A stretch of DNA of 53,759 nt from Muribacter muris (GCF_001038205.1 NZ_JWIZ01000001.1:1-53759); one strand, 5' to 3'; positions 1-9,687 are shown, numbered from the stretch's first letter. Notes: generated by a model from the sequence alone, not told the origin. Translations and numbers: made by a program.

Positions 1-49
1 ATTGAAACAATTTGATTTTTATAAAGGACACACGCAGTGTGTCCCTACA
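1..49 (+). repeat. Palindromic intergenic repeat, copy A
   Basis: The palindrome GGACACACGCAGTGTGTCC followed by CTACA lies at 27-49, with an AT-rich left arm at 1-26. Essentially the whole unit recurs inverted at 4127-4175 (copy B). The palindrome recurs in direct orientation at 4188-4210 (copy C). A distal block GCTACATAATA follows both copy A and copy C at the same distance (80-90 and 4240-4250). Confidence 0.75.
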
Positions 50-271
50 TTCTGTTAAAATGTCTATTTTTGTGCATTTGCTACATAATACCGATTTTCT
101 ACCTATTCAGCGGTGAAGTCTCACCGCTTTTTTATCGCCCTTTCTAGAAATTGCTCACCTCAATCGCTAAAAGATCACTTTAAAGGTTCGATTATGCAAA
201 TAGAAGCACAACAAGCGGTCTGTTCTCCGCTATTTTTTACAAAACGATGTCCCCCCTTGCCGTACAAAAAA

Positions 272-355
272 TGTGATCTGTTTAACATATTTTAAACAAA
301 GCATTTGGTTTGAAAATTTTAGAATGTTATATTTCACTTTGAAAAAATTATTTCA
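272..355 (+). promoter_or_regulatory. Promoter/operator region of the inositol ABC importer
   Basis: A CRP-like site TGTGA-N6-TAACA lies at 272-287. A possible -35 (TTGGTT, 305-310) and -10 (TATATT, 328-333) are spaced by 17 bp, which puts the start of transcription near 340. The CRP-like centre is then about 61 bp upstream, a typical class I position. A perfect dyad TGAAA-N6-TTTCA at 340-355 overlaps the predicted start and matches the dyads before iolD and iolC. The rest of 50-460 shows no convincing gene. The motifs are seen directly; promoter function is inferred. Confidence 0.5.
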
Positions 356-460
356 TTTAATTTTGTTTTGAAATAAATTCCATTTCCTAGAAATATGAGG
401 TTATGGAAAGACTGCCGGCAAGTTTGCCGTCCATTCCCACCTTAAAAAGAGGAGTTTGTA

Positions 461-1399
461 ATGAAAATGCGTGTTAAGTTTGTATTGAGTGCATTAACAC
501 TCGGTTTAGCAATGAACAGTTTTGCTAAAGATGAATTAGTCGTATTCAGTTTGCCGAACTTATCCAGCCCGTTTGAAGTTCAACTTCAAAAAGTGGCTGT
601 TGAAACGGGGAAAAAACTGGAGGTGAAGTTACAGGTTTTGGACGGTCAAAGCTCTTCCACCAAGCAGGCTTCCGATCTGGAAAATGCCATTACACGAGGC
701 GCAAAAGGGATCATCATCTCACCCAATGATGTGAATGCGATTTCAGCGGCGGTCGAGGAGATCACCCAAGAAAATATTCCGGCGGCAACCTTAGATCGCA
801 AGGTCGAAAGTAGCAAGCCTGTGCCGCACTTTGGTGCAAACAATTACACCGGCGGGCAAGCGGTGGCGAAAGCGGTCAAAGCGAAATACCCTAACGGTGC
901 CAAAATTATCCTCTTAACCGGTCAGCCCGGTTCAACGTCTAATATTGAACGAACTCAAGGTATTCGTGATGAGCTGGCAGCCGGCGGTAGCCAGTACCAA
1001 ATCGTGATTAACCAAACGGGTAACTGGCTGCGTTCCGAAGGGCTGCGTATTATCGAAAGTGTATTGCCAACCTTAAAAGACAAGCCGGATGTGATTATTT
1101 CCGCTAACGATGATATGGCATTAGGGGCTATCGAGGCGTTACGCAGCCAAGGCTTAAAAGCCGGCGAGATCCTAGTAACCGGCTTCGATGCCACGCCGGA
1201 AGCACTCGCCCGTGTTAAAGACGGCTGGCTATTCTTAACCGCCGATCAACGCCCGGGTTTTGCCGTCAGCAGTGCGTTAGAACAAATTGTCGGCAATATT
1301 CGTGATAAAAAGCCTGTAACCGGCACAAACTACCCGCCGAAAATTATTCTCAAAGATAACCTGCAAGAAGCCGAGCGTTTTGCAGAAGTCAGCGAATAA
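461..1399 (+). CDS. Periplasmic sugar/inositol-binding protein of an ABC importer
   Basis: This 312-residue protein belongs to the ribose/galactose-type periplasmic binding proteins (Peripla_BP_4, RbsB-like). It starts with a Sec signal peptide: a Lys/Arg-rich start, a hydrophobic core, and likely cleavage after Ala22 (NSFA|KD). The mature part shows the two-lobed RbsB pattern, with ANDDMALGAIEAL and VTGFDATPEAL near residues 210-250. An AAAGAGGAG ribosome site precedes the ATG. It is first in an operon with an RbsA-type ATPase and an RbsC-type permease, next to iolG, iolE, iolD and iolC. Myo-inositol (as for IbpA/IatA/IatP) is therefore the likely ligand, inferred from context. Ribose or another sugar cannot be excluded. 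Confidence 0.85.
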   Translation: MKMRVKFVLSALTLGLAMNSFAKDELVVFSLPNLSSPFEVQLQKVAVETGKKLEVKLQVLDGQSSSTKQASDLENAITRGAKGIIISPNDVNAISAAVEEITQENIPAATLDRKVESSKPVPHFGANNYTGGQAVAKAVKAKYPNGAKIILLTGQPGSTSNIERTQGIRDELAAGGSQYQIVINQTGNWLRSEGLRIIESVLPTLKDKPDVIISANDDMALGAIEALRSQGLKAGEILVTGFDATPEALARVKDGWLFLTADQRPGFAVSSALEQIVGNIRDKKPVTGTNYPPKIILKDNLQEAERFAEVSE

Positions 1400-1406
1400 T
1401 TTATCT

Positions 1407-1439
1407 GCCTTTCTGCTCTCCCTTGCAGAAAGGCGTTTT
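1407..1439 (+). terminator. Intra-operon hairpin after the binding-protein gene
   Basis: A perfect 10-bp stem (GCCTTTCTGC at 1407-1416 with GCAGAAAGGC at 1425-1434) has an 8-nt loop and is followed by GTTTT. It lies just after the binding-protein stop and before the ATPase ribosome site. It could be a partial terminator or an mRNA-stabilising stem that keeps binding protein in excess over the membrane parts. Confidence 0.6.
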
Positions 1440-1453
1440 CTTACGGAGGCTAT

Positions 1454-2998
1454 ATGTCCACTCCTTTACTCGAAGTTAAACACCTCACTAAAAGCTTTTC
1501 CGGCATTATGGCATTGGACGGGGTCAAACTCAGCGTTGCCAAAGGCGAAGTTCACGCTTTACTGGGCGAAAACGGTGCGGGTAAATCGACTCTTTTAAAG
1601 GCACTTTCCGGCGCACAACCGCAAACCAGCGGCGATATCATCTTCAACGGTGAAACATTAAGCCCGAACGATTCCCCCTTTGACCGCCAACTTAAAGGCA
1701 TTGTTACTATTTACCAAGAATTTAACTTATTGCCTAATATGACGGTGGCGGAAAATTTCTTTCTCGGCAGAGAGCCGGTAAACGGGCTGTTTGTCAATGA
1801 AAAAGCGGTCAATGCGGAAGCACAGATTGTACTGGATAACCTCGGTCTGCATATCAAACCCGACACACAAGTGTCCCGTTTAAGTGTTGCCCAACAACAA
1901 ATGGTGGAAATCGCCCGTGCGATGACCTTAAATGCCAAACTGATTATTATGGATGAGCCGTCCGCCGCCCTCAGCGACAAAGAGGTCGAAACACTCCACC
2001 AAATCGTGCGGGATCTTAAACGCCGCGGCATCAGCGTTATTTATGTTACCCACCGCTTAAACGAAGTATTTGCTCTGTGCGACCGCTTCACCGTCTTTCA
2101 AGACGGGCGTTATTCCGGCGAGGGCAATGTCCAAAACGTGAATGTCGATCAGATCATCAAAATGATGGTCGGGCGGGAAGTCTCTTTCACCCGCAGACCC
2201 GCGTCCGACACTCACCATACCCACCGCCCCGTGCGTTTGGCGGTCAAAAATCTCTGCCGAGAAAAACCTGTACTCGATCCGCACGGTATCGCTTTACACG
2301 GCGTCTCGTTCAATATTCACGAAGGCGAGGTACTGGGCATTGCCGGACTTGTCGGCGCAGGTCGTACCGAAATTGCCCGCTGTTTATTCGGCGTAGAAAG
2401 CTATACCGCCGATGAAATTAGCTTAGACGGTAGCCCCTACACTGCCGCCTCCCCTTTAGATGCGTTAGAAAAAGGCGTGGCATTAGTGCCGGAAGATCGC
2501 AAAAAAGAGGGATTAGTGTTAGGTCTGCCGATTAAAACCAATATGACCTTACCGATTTTAGACAAATTACTTAAAGGCAACCTCTTTGTCGATAATAAAA
2601 AAGAAGATGATCTGATTGAAACCTACCGCCAAGCCTTACGCATCAAAATGGCAAGCAGCACGTTGGAAGCCCGCAAGCTCTCCGGCGGCAACCAGCAAAA
2701 AGTGATTTTGGCACGTTGTATGGCGCTCAATCCCAAAGTGCTGATTGTTGATGAGCCGACCAGAGGCATTGATGTCGGTGCAAAATCCGAAGTGCATCAA
2801 GTCTTGTTCGATATGGCAAAACAAGGGGTGGCGGTATTGGTTATTTCCTCGGATCTGCCGGAAATTATGGCGATTTCAGACCGCATCATCACCCTTTCCG
2901 AAGGACGAGTAACCGGTGAAATTCACGGTGATGAAGCAACGGAAGAAAAACTTATGTCAATGATGGCTATCGGTGTTCAGCGAGACCAAGCCGCTTAA
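1454..2998 (+). CDS. Sugar ABC transporter ATP-binding protein (RbsA/MglA type)
   Basis: This 514-residue protein carries two ABC domains in tandem, the layout of carbohydrate-uptake transporter-2 (CUT2) ATPases. The first half has Walker A GENGAGKST (38-46), signature LSVAQQQ (143-149) and Walker B LIIMDEP (163-169). The second half has a degenerate Walker A GLVGAGR (298-304, Arg in place of Lys), signature LSGGNQQ (409-415) and Walker B VLIVDEP (429-435). An active first and weakened second nucleotide site is normal for RbsA/MglA. ACGGAGG precedes the ATG. It powers import by the permease encoded 11 bp downstream, presumably of myo-inositol. Confidence 0.93.
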   Translation: MSTPLLEVKHLTKSFSGIMALDGVKLSVAKGEVHALLGENGAGKSTLLKALSGAQPQTSGDIIFNGETLSPNDSPFDRQLKGIVTIYQEFNLLPNMTVAENFFLGREPVNGLFVNEKAVNAEAQIVLDNLGLHIKPDTQVSRLSVAQQQMVEIARAMTLNAKLIIMDEPSAALSDKEVETLHQIVRDLKRRGISVIYVTHRLNEVFALCDRFTVFQDGRYSGEGNVQNVNVDQIIKMMVGREVSFTRRPASDTHHTHRPVRLAVKNLCREKPVLDPHGIALHGVSFNIHEGEVLGIAGLVGAGRTEIARCLFGVESYTADEISLDGSPYTAASPLDALEKGVALVPEDRKKEGLVLGLPIKTNMTLPILDKLLKGNLFVDNKKEDDLIETYRQALRIKMASSTLEARKLSGGNQQKVILARCMALNPKVLIVDEPTRGIDVGAKSEVHQVLFDMAKQGVAVLVISSDLPEIMAISDRIITLSEGRVTGEIHGDEATEEKLMSMMAIGVQRDQAA

Positions 2999-3009
2999 GA
3001 GAGGTTTAT

Positions 3010-4038
3010 ATGACAACACAATTTTTAAAAAATCTGGGAATGATTGACGATCAGGGCAACATCGATTTTATTGCGTTCTTTGAACGCTTCGGCGTCCTCA
3101 TTTTCCTGATCTTACTTATCATCTTCTTCACATCACAAAACAGTGCATTTCTCTCACAACGCAATATTTATAACGTCTTAACCGAAGTCTCCATTTTCGG
3201 CATTATGGCGGTTGGAATGACCTTTGTGATCTTAACTGCCGGCATCGATCTCTCGGTCGGATCAATTCTTGCCGTTACGGCAATGTTCGCCGCGTATATT
3301 ATTAAGGGGGAAAATACCGTAACAGTGGAAGCCGGTGCGTGGGGCGGAATGAGCTGGCTGATCGGCTTATCCGTCTGTTTAGGGTTAGGCACGCTCATCG
3401 GCTGGTTACACGGCTTGGGCGTGACCAAACTCAAACTGCCGCCGTTTATCATCACCCTCGGCGGAATGACAATTTGGCGGGGCTTAACCCTTGTGCTGAA
3501 CAACGGCTCGCCAATCGCCGGTTTTGACGAAGGTTATCGCTGGTGGGGACGCGGCGATCTGCTCGGTGTCCCCGTGCCGGTCGTCATCTTCGCCGTCGTT
3601 GCCATTATCGGCTATTTCGCCTTACACAAAACCCGCTGGGGACGCTATGTGTATTCGGTCGGTGGCAATCCCGAAGCCGCCCGCCTTGCCGGTGTTAATA
3701 TCAACCGCACCTTAGTGAGCGTCTATGTGGTGATCGGTGCATTAGCAGGATTAGCGGGCTTTATCCTCTCCGCTCGGCTTGGCAGTGCCGAGTCCGTTGC
3801 CGGCGTCTCCTTTGAGCTGCGGGTGATTGCCTCGGTCGTCATCGGCGGCACCTCACTAATGGGCGGCTACGGACGCATTACCGGCACAATTATCGGGTCT
3901 ATCATTATGGGTGTGCTAATCAACGGCTTAGTGCTAATGGATGTGTCCGCCTATTACCAGCAAATTATTATGGGCGTTATCATTATTCTTGCCGTGGCTT
4001 TCGACACCTACGCCAAGAGCAGACGCGGCGCAATCTAA
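3010..4038 (+). CDS. Sugar ABC transporter permease (RbsC type)
   Basis: This 342-residue, very hydrophobic protein is of the BPD_transp_2 family, with about ten membrane segments. Recognisable stretches include GMTFVILTAGIDLSVGS near residues 70-86, the cytoplasmic loop GGNPEAARLAGVNI near 217-231, and the SVVIGGTSLMGGYG region near 275-288 that is typical of RbsC-like permeases. It is the third gene of the importer operon, preceded by GAGAGG. A weak hairpin (AGAGAG with CTCTCT, about 4045-4070) follows and may end the operon. Confidence 0.92.
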   Translation: MTTQFLKNLGMIDDQGNIDFIAFFERFGVLIFLILLIIFFTSQNSAFLSQRNIYNVLTEVSIFGIMAVGMTFVILTAGIDLSVGSILAVTAMFAAYIIKGENTVTVEAGAWGGMSWLIGLSVCLGLGTLIGWLHGLGVTKLKLPPFIITLGGMTIWRGLTLVLNNGSPIAGFDEGYRWWGRGDLLGVPVPVVIFAVVAIIGYFALHKTRWGRYVYSVGGNPEAARLAGVNINRTLVSVYVVIGALAGLAGFILSARLGSAESVAGVSFELRVIASVVIGGTSLMGGYGRITGTIIGSIIMGVLINGLVLMDVSAYYQQIIMGVIIILAVAFDTYAKSRRGAI

Positions 4039-4126
4039 CCCCCAGAGAGCGAACCCTTGTTCACTCTCTATTTGAGCTAAATCGGCATTATGCCGCCAAC
4101 GCACAACATAATGATTTCAATCTTAT

Positions 4127-4210
4127 TGTAGGGACACACTGCGTGTGTCCTTTAAAAAAATCAAATGATTTCAATAGGTTAAAACCCGGACACACGCAGT
4201 GTGTCCCTAT
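4127..4210. repeat. Palindromic intergenic repeat, copies B and C
   Basis: Copy B (4127-4175) is the inverse of copy A at 1-49 over nearly its whole length, including the AT-rich arm. Copy C (4188-4210) repeats the palindrome GGACACACGCAGTGTGTCC in the same orientation as copy A. The importer operon lies between A and B/C. The 4211-4308 remainder holds the GCTACATAATA block also seen after copy A, and otherwise only the leader of the next gene. Confidence 0.75.
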
Positions 4211-4308
4211 AAGCGAATAAAAAACAACTTTATGCAACGGCTACATAATATTGTAATGTTGCAAAAAACACCTCAAAACTCACCGCTTGTTTCAACAAGG
4301 ATCAGATT

Positions 4309-5448
4309 ATGAAAACCGTAAATATCGGCTTGGTCGGCACCGGCTATATCGGACGTTGCCACGCCATTGCTTATGCACAAACCCCGACACTTTTTCCGCT
4401 GAAAGGCAAAATTCGACTCGCCTATTTGGCTGAAATCAACCAAGCACTCGCCGAACAAAAGGCGCAAGAATTTGGCTTTGCCCGTGCGACTGACGATTGG
4501 CGAAAATTAGTTGCCGATCCGAATGTCGATGTCGTGGATATTTGCACACCGAATTTCTTACATAAAGAGATTGCATTAGAAGCGATCAAACACGGCAAGC
4601 ACGTTTACTCGGAAAAACCGCTGGCGCTCACCGCAGCCGATGCGAAAGAGATGGTCGAAGCCGCCCGTCAAGCCGGCATCAAAACCTTAGTCGGCTTTAA
4701 CTACATTAAAAACCCGACCACACAGCTTGCCCGCCAAATTATCCAAAACGGCGAAATCGGCGAGGTCGTCCATTTTTACGGCACTCATCACGAAGACTAT
4801 CTCGCAAACCCTGATACCCCGATCGACTGGCACTGCTATAAAGATAAAGCAGGGCTAGGCACGCTCGGCGATTTAGCCGCACACATCGTCAATATGGCGC
4901 ACTATTTGGTCGGCAAAGAGATTGTGAGCGTGATTGGTGATATGCAAACGGTGATTAGCGAACGTCCGAATCCGCACAATTTAGCGGAAAAAATCAACGT
5001 GGAAAATGAAGATCAGGCAAGTGCCTTAGTGCGCTTTGCCAATGGCGTAATGGGCACGATTGAAAGCTCACGCATTGCCTGCGGACGTAAAATGGGGCTG
5101 ACCTATGTCGTAACCGGCACCAAAGGCACACTCAGCTACACTCAAGAGCGAATGGCGGAACTGAAACTCTACCGCCACGATGACGTGATTTCCCGCCAAG
5201 GTTTCAAAACCATTTTGGTCGGCCCCGAACACCCCGATTATGCGGCATTCTGTGTGAGTGCCGGACACGGCATCGGTTTTAACGACCAAAAAAGCGTAGA
5301 AATCCGTGATTTGATCAACGGCATTGCCGCTGGTGATCCGATGTTTCCCGATTTTGAAGAAGGCTACCGCGTTTCGTGCGTATTAGAAGCAATTGCAAAA
5401 TCAGCACAGGAAAAACGCTGGGTGGACGTCAGCGAGATTTCCGCCTAA
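4309..5448 (+). CDS. Gfo/Idh/MocA-family oxidoreductase, probable inositol-isomer dehydrogenase
   Basis: This 379-residue NAD(P)-dependent sugar/cyclitol dehydrogenase has a Rossmann start with GLVGTGYIGRCHA (residues 7-19), the family motif EKP with Lys103, and a catalytic-type pair Asp188/His192 in GDLAAHIVNMAH. It is longer than IolG and diverges from the IolG encoded nearby. In an inositol cluster it may oxidise a stereoisomer such as scyllo-inositol, or an inositol derivative; the substrate is inferred. AAGGA lies 8 bp before the ATG. The importer genes lie upstream on the same strand, but a 270-bp gap with repeats separates them. Confidence 0.82.
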   Translation: MKTVNIGLVGTGYIGRCHAIAYAQTPTLFPLKGKIRLAYLAEINQALAEQKAQEFGFARATDDWRKLVADPNVDVVDICTPNFLHKEIALEAIKHGKHVYSEKPLALTAADAKEMVEAARQAGIKTLVGFNYIKNPTTQLARQIIQNGEIGEVVHFYGTHHEDYLANPDTPIDWHCYKDKAGLGTLGDLAAHIVNMAHYLVGKEIVSVIGDMQTVISERPNPHNLAEKINVENEDQASALVRFANGVMGTIESSRIACGRKMGLTYVVTGTKGTLSYTQERMAELKLYRHDDVISRQGFKTILVGPEHPDYAAFCVSAGHGIGFNDQKSVEIRDLINGIAAGDPMFPDFEEGYRVSCVLEAIAKSAQEKRWVDVSEISA

Positions 5449-5462
5449 AACCGAGAAAGAAA

Positions 5463-5497
5463 AACGCCGTGTCAATAAAGACACGGCGTTGTGATTT
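5463..5497 (+). terminator. Rho-independent terminator
   Basis: A perfect 11-bp stem (AACGCCGTGTC at 5463-5473 with GACACGGCGTT at 5480-5490) has an AATAAA loop and is followed by GTGATTTT. It lies just after the Gfo/Idh/MocA gene stop. Confidence 0.85.
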
Positions 5498-5643
5498 TAT
5501 CGTCATTTATGGCTCAATCGAAACGTCGCTCATCGTGTAGAAATCCCACACCAGTGTCCGTTTTATCACACATTAACACGATTTAACTTCAATGAACGTC
5601 GGTAACGCCCGACAGGGATATTACACTCTCCGTCTAATGTGTT

Positions 5644-5682
5644 GGTCGGATATCGCAAAAAAACCAGCTAATCCGACCGCTT
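5644..5682 (-). repeat. Uptake signal sequence with an inverted partner at the iolG 3' end
   Basis: GGTCGGAT (5644-5651) pairs with ATCCGACC (5671-5678), the latter being part of an extended USS (ACAAGCGGTCGGATT read on the minus strand). The dyad lies 15 bp beyond the iolG stop and may fold as an mRNA 3' stem. No long T tract follows. The remaining stretch 5498-5643 shows no gene. Confidence 0.45.
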
Positions 5683-5696
5683 GTCATCGCAATGGA

Positions 5697-6707
5697 TTAT
5701 GCGACTTCACTTAATTTCACCGGACGATTTTCCGCGAGGGATTTTTGGGCTGCCAATGCGATTAACACGGGCTGTAAGCCGTCATTGCCATTGACGAGGG
5801 TCGGTTTGTCATTCACGACCGAATCCACAAAGCAACGGATCTCATCGGCGAAGGATTGCATATAACGCTCCAAGAAGAAATATTTCGGTTTTTCGGCGAT
5901 CACGCCGTTTTCTCCTGAAAACACTGCCGTTGAGCCGGTATCGTTGGTGATGTGAACCGCCCCTTTTGAGCCAAACACTTCCGCACGCTGATCGTAGCCA
6001 TAGGCGGCTTTACGGCTGTTATCAATCACCCCGATTGCGCCGTTTGCCAATTTTAAGGTGATGACCGCCGTGTCAATATCCCCCGCCGCGCCGATTGCCG
6101 CATCAACTAAGACCGTACCAACCGCAAACACCTCCTCCACTTCGCTGCCGGAGAGATAGCGGATCATATCGAAATCGTGAATGGTCATATCAAAAAGCAT
6201 ACCGCCGGAGACTTTCACATACTCAATCGGCGGGGCTTCCGGATCACGCGATGTTACCCGAATAATATGCGGTTCACCGATATCCCCTGCCACAATCCGA
6301 TCTTTGATCGCTTTAAAATTATGATCAAAGCGGCGGTTAAACCCGACTTGAAATTTCACGCCGGCTTTATCAACCGCTGCCAATACCGCCCGAATATTTG
6401 CCGGATCGGCGTCCACCGGTTTTTCACAGAAAACGTGTTTACCCGCTTGGGCGGCTTCAATCGAAATCGGGGCGTGGGTGTTGGTCGAAGAACACACCAA
6501 CACGGCATCGATCTCAGGATCTTGCAAGATTTTTCTGTAATCATCATAGACCGCTGGGATACCCATCGTTCTCGCCCAAGCGGTCAGTTCATCGCTAATT
6601 TTTACATCGGAAATCGCTTTAATGTCCACCCCTTTCACATATTTGCCGATACTCTCGGCGTGTACCCGCCCGATACGCCCTGCGCCGATAATGCCTACTT
6701 TTAACAT
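5697..6707 (-). CDS. iolG: Inositol 2-dehydrogenase
   Basis: This 336-residue Gfo/Idh/MocA enzyme oxidises myo-inositol to 2-keto-myo-inositol (scyllo-inosose) with NAD+, the first catabolic step in the cytoplasm. The start is GIIGAGRIGRVHAES (residues 5-19, nucleotide binding). Lys96 (CEKPVDAD), Asp173 and His177 (DMTIHDFD) match the Lys-Asp-His catalytic set of IolG. The ATG at 6707 is chosen over an upstream in-frame one because GGAG sits just before it and the Rossmann motif begins at once. It starts 1 bp after the iolE stop, so the two are probably co-translated. Confidence 0.93.
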   Translation of the reverse strand: MLKVGIIGAGRIGRVHAESIGKYVKGVDIKAISDVKISDELTAWARTMGIPAVYDDYRKILQDPEIDAVLVCSSTNTHAPISIEAAQAGKHVFCEKPVDADPANIRAVLAAVDKAGVKFQVGFNRRFDHNFKAIKDRIVAGDIGEPHIIRVTSRDPEAPPIEYVKVSGGMLFDMTIHDFDMIRYLSGSEVEEVFAVGTVLVDAAIGAAGDIDTAVITLKLANGAIGVIDNSRKAAYGYDQRAEVFGSKGAVHITNDTGSTAVFSGENGVIAEKPKYFFLERYMQSFADEIRCFVDSVVNDKPTLVNGNDGLQPVLIALAAQKSLAENRPVKLSEVA

Positions 6708-6708
6708 A

Positions 6709-7605
6709 TTAAACTCCTGCAACATCACGAATATACTGTCTGCCTTTGAGGGCATATTCAAACGGGTTGGCAACTGCCGGATCTTGTTCGGCTTCTACCA
6801 CCATCCAACCTTGATAATTGTATTGGTCGAGAATATCGAAAATCGGTTTGAAATCGATCACGCCATCACCCGGTACGGTAAATGTACCTTTTTTGACCCC
6901 TTCCAAGAAACTCAAGTCGTTGGCTTTTACCTGTGCCACCACTTCATCACGCACATCTTTTAAATGCACGTGGATAATGCGATCAATATACTTTTCCAAC
7001 ACACCCAACATTGCTTGTTGGCTGCCTTCGGAATAGTACAAATGCCCGGAATCAAACAGCAAATAGACATCATCATTCACCGCTGCCATATAGCGATCCA
7101 CTTCTTCAGGGGTTTGAATCCCCGTCCCCATATGGTGATGCAGACACACTTTCATTCCCTTTTCCGCCGCCAACTTCGCCAGCTCGTTATAGCCTTGCGC
7201 CATTTTCGCCCAATCTTCATCGTTAAAAATCGGCTTGTCTTTGAAAACGGCTTTGGTTGTGCTTTGAATGCTGCGGCTTTGCTCGGAACAACCGATCACT
7301 TTCGCCCCCATTGCGTGCAGAAAATCACGGTGTTTGATAAAGGCGGCAAGGGTTTCTTCCCGCTTGCCGTCCACAAAAAAGGTGCTGAACCACGCATTAC
7401 AGATTTGCATTCCCCGCAGGTTTAGCTTGTGCTTCAGCACCGCCACATCGCGTGGATACTTATTTCCCACCTCGCAGCCCGTATAGCCCGCTAACGCCAT
7501 TTCGCTGATACATTGCTCGAAGCTGTTTTCCGCCCCCAAGTCGGGCAAATCATCATTTGTCCAGCCAATCGGCGCAATGCCGAGTTGAATATTTTCTGCT
7601 TTCAT
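6709..7605 (-). CDS. iolE: 2-keto-myo-inositol dehydratase (inosose dehydratase)
   Basis: This 298-residue AP-endonuclease-2-like TIM-barrel protein begins with the family hallmark [17 protein letters not shown] (residues 8-24). Other recognisable stretches are [12 protein letters not shown] near 153-164, [10 protein letters not shown] near 181-190 and HVHLKDVR near 212-219, which hold the likely metal-binding Glu/Asp/His residues. It converts scyllo-inosose to 3D-trihydroxycyclohexane-1,2-dione, the second step of the pathway. GAGG precedes the ATG. It lies in an iolD-iolE-iolG run on the minus strand. Confidence 0.94.
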   Translation of the reverse strand: MKAENIQLGIAPIGWTNDDLPDLGAENSFEQCISEMALAGYTGCEVGNKYPRDVAVLKHKLNLRGMQICNAWFSTFFVDGKREETLAAFIKHRDFLHAMGAKVIGCSEQSRSIQSTTKAVFKDKPIFNDEDWAKMAQGYNELAKLAAEKGMKVCLHHHMGTGIQTPEEVDRYMAAVNDDVYLLFDSGHLYYSEGSQQAMLGVLEKYIDRIIHVHLKDVRDEVVAQVKANDLSFLEGVKKGTFTVPGDGVIDFKPIFDILDQYNYQGWMVVEAEQDPAVANPFEYALKGRQYIRDVAGV

Positions 7606-7752
7606 AGAGAAACCTCGTTTGGTTTAGAGATAAACTGAATAAACAAGCGGTCAGATGTCGCCCAATATTTGCAACGCCAGCTTGGTGCTTTGCAAATTAA
7701 CGCCCGCAAACAACCGCTTGTATCGCCCCTTTATCAAGGGAGCATCATCGGA

Positions 7753-9687
7753 TCAATATTTTCTCGCTTTCGCTAACTGTGCAACGGATCTTGCTCTCGC
7801 CTGTTGAACCCGTTCACCGTCAGCAACTTCCGCCACCCCAACGTGCCACCAGCAACCATAGCCGTGCGCCATTGTTTTCGGCAGCACTTTCACATCGATC
7901 AAGGTCGAAACCCTTTGCCGCTTCGCATCAACAAGGGCAGCTCGCAATTCAGCTTCATTTGTAACACGGTAAGTTTTGCAACCATAGGCTTGCGCATTTT
8001 TGGCAAAATCGATCGGCACTAAGCCACCGTTCAACCGATTTGTATCGTGGTTGCGGAAACGAAACTCCGTGCCGAAACTGTCCATTCCGTTGCCGATTTG
8101 CAGGTTGTTGATACAGCCGTTCGCCATATTATCAAACAGCACCACATTGATTTTCTTGCCTTCTTGGATTGAAGTTACCAATTCGGAGTGTGCCATCAGA
8201 TAAGAGCCGTCGCCGAGCAGCGCATATACTTCCCGCGCCGGTTCGGCAATTTTCACCCCCACCGCTGCGCTGACCTCATAGCCCATACAGGAATAGCCGT
8301 ACTCAAGGTGGTAAGTCCCTTCGCCTTTGCAGAGCCAACTACGCTGTAAATCGCCAGGTAAACTGCCAGCAGCGGCAACAATAATCGCATCGTGATCAAT
8401 CGTCTCGTTCACAATCCCCAGCACTTGCGACTGGGTCAGTTGCGAGCCGGTTAAGCCGATAAATTCCCGATGCACCGCTTGATGATCCAGCTCATCGTTG
8501 ATTTCGGGGGTAAAATCAGGGTGATAACGCACATTGCGCAACCGCTGAATTTCTGCGACAAAATCAGCTTTGGCGTGCTTAATCGCATCGCCCCATTGCG
8601 TTTTGTAATCCCTCGGCAAAGCTAGGCGAAGAGCCTCCAGTGCGGTTTTCGCATCCGCCACCAGTTGTACGCCATCAAGTTTATAGGCATCAAAACGGGC
8701 GATATTGATATTCAAAAATTGCACGTCGGGCTGCTGGAATAACCATTTTGATGAGGTGGTGAAATCGGTATAGCGTGTACCAATCCCGATGATTAAATCC
8801 GCCTCTTTTGCCAAACGGTTGGCTGCCAAGCAACCCGTTTCCCCTACGCCGCCGACATTGAGTGGATCGTCAGAGATCACCGCACTTCTGCCCGCTTGAG
8901 TTTCGGCAAACGGAATCCCAAACCGGGTTGCAAATTGTTGCAACATTCGACCCGCTTGCGAGTAGCGCACGCCCCCACCGCAAATGATCAACGGCTTTTG
9001 CTTGCTCATCAACAACGCTATCGCTTGCTCAAGGGCTGCCGCCGTTGGCGGCGTGCGCTCTAAACGATGCACCCTTTTCTGTAAAAAATTGTTTGGGAAG
9101 TCAAAACTTTCCGCCTGTACGTCTTGCGGCAATGCAATCGTCACCGCACCGGTTTCCGCCGGATCGGTCAGCACCCTAAACGCATTGATACAGGCACTCA
9201 TTAACTGTTCGGGGCGTTGCACTCTGTCCCAATATTTACTCACCGCCCGAAATGCATCGTTCGTGCTGATGCTCAAATCATGGGGCTGCTCAATCTGTTG
9301 TAATACCGGATCCGGCTGGCGGGAGGCAAACACATCGCCGGGCAGCAGTAATAGCGGAATACGGTTCGCCGTGGCGGTTGCCGCAGCAGTAACCATATTT
9401 GCCGCTCCCGGCCCGACTGATGAAGTACAGGCAATGATTTTTTGCCGCAAATTTTGCTTCGCAAAGCCTATCGCCAAATGCGCCATTCCCTGTTCGTTCC
9501 GCCCTTGATAAAGGGTCAGCTCCCCCGCATCTTGCGCTAACGCCTGCCCAATGCCCAGCACGTTGCCGTGCCCGAAAATCGCTGCGATACCGTGGACAAA
9601 TTTGATTTCTTGACCGTCAACGTCCAGATATTGATTATCCAAAAAACGAACCAGTGCCTGTGCCACGGTTAAACGTGTTGTCTGCAT
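7753..9687 (-). CDS. iolD: 3D-(3,5/4)-trihydroxycyclohexane-1,2-dione hydrolase
   Basis: This 644-residue thiamine-diphosphate enzyme of the acetolactate-synthase fold opens the cyclitol ring to give 5-deoxy-glucuronate. The N-terminal pyrimidine-binding domain carries [12 protein letters not shown], followed by a central domain and a C-terminal domain with [12 protein letters not shown]...FDN, the GDG(X)nN thiamine-diphosphate motif. The length is usual for IolD. It is the first gene of the minus-strand run; 147 bp without a clear gene or terminator separate it from iolE. A GGGGG ribosome site precedes the ATG. The upstream region holds a perfect CRP site and a TGAAA-N6-TTTCA dyad. Confidence 0.94.
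   Translation of the reverse strand: MQTTRLTVAQALVRFLDNQYLDVDGQEIKFVHGIAAIFGHGNVLGIGQALAQDAGELTLYQGRNEQGMAHLAIGFAKQNLRQKIIACTSSVGPGAANMVTAAATATANRIPLLLLPGDVFASRQPDPVLQQIEQPHDLSISTNDAFRAVSKYWDRVQRPEQLMSACINAFRVLTDPAETGAVTIALPQDVQAESFDFPNNFLQKRVHRLERTPPTAAALEQAIALLMSKQKPLIICGGGVRYSQAGRMLQQFATRFGIPFAETQAGRSAVISDDPLNVGGVGETGCLAANRLAKEADLIIGIGTRYTDFTTSSKWLFQQPDVQFLNINIARFDAYKLDGVQLVADAKTALEALRLALPRDYKTQWGDAIKHAKADFVAEIQRLRNVRYHPDFTPEINDELDHQAVHREFIGLTGSQLTQSQVLGIVNETIDHDAIIVAAAGSLPGDLQRSWLCKGEGTYHLEYGYSCMGYEVSAAVGVKIAEPAREVYALLGDGSYLMAHSELVTSIQEGKKINVVLFDNMANGCINNLQIGNGMDSFGTEFRFRNHDTNRLNGGLVPIDFAKNAQAYGCKTYRVTNEAELRAALVDAKRQRVSTLIDVKVLPKTMAHGYGCWWHVGVAEVADGERVQQARARSVAQLAKARKY

Noticed and set aside
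113-295. A 60-codon frame upstream of the importer.
   Set aside because: It overlaps a USS and the CRP-like site, has no ribosome site, and its protein has no recognisable features.
6177-6704. A 175-codon frame opposite iolG.
   Set aside because: Antisense shadow of a well-supported dehydrogenase.
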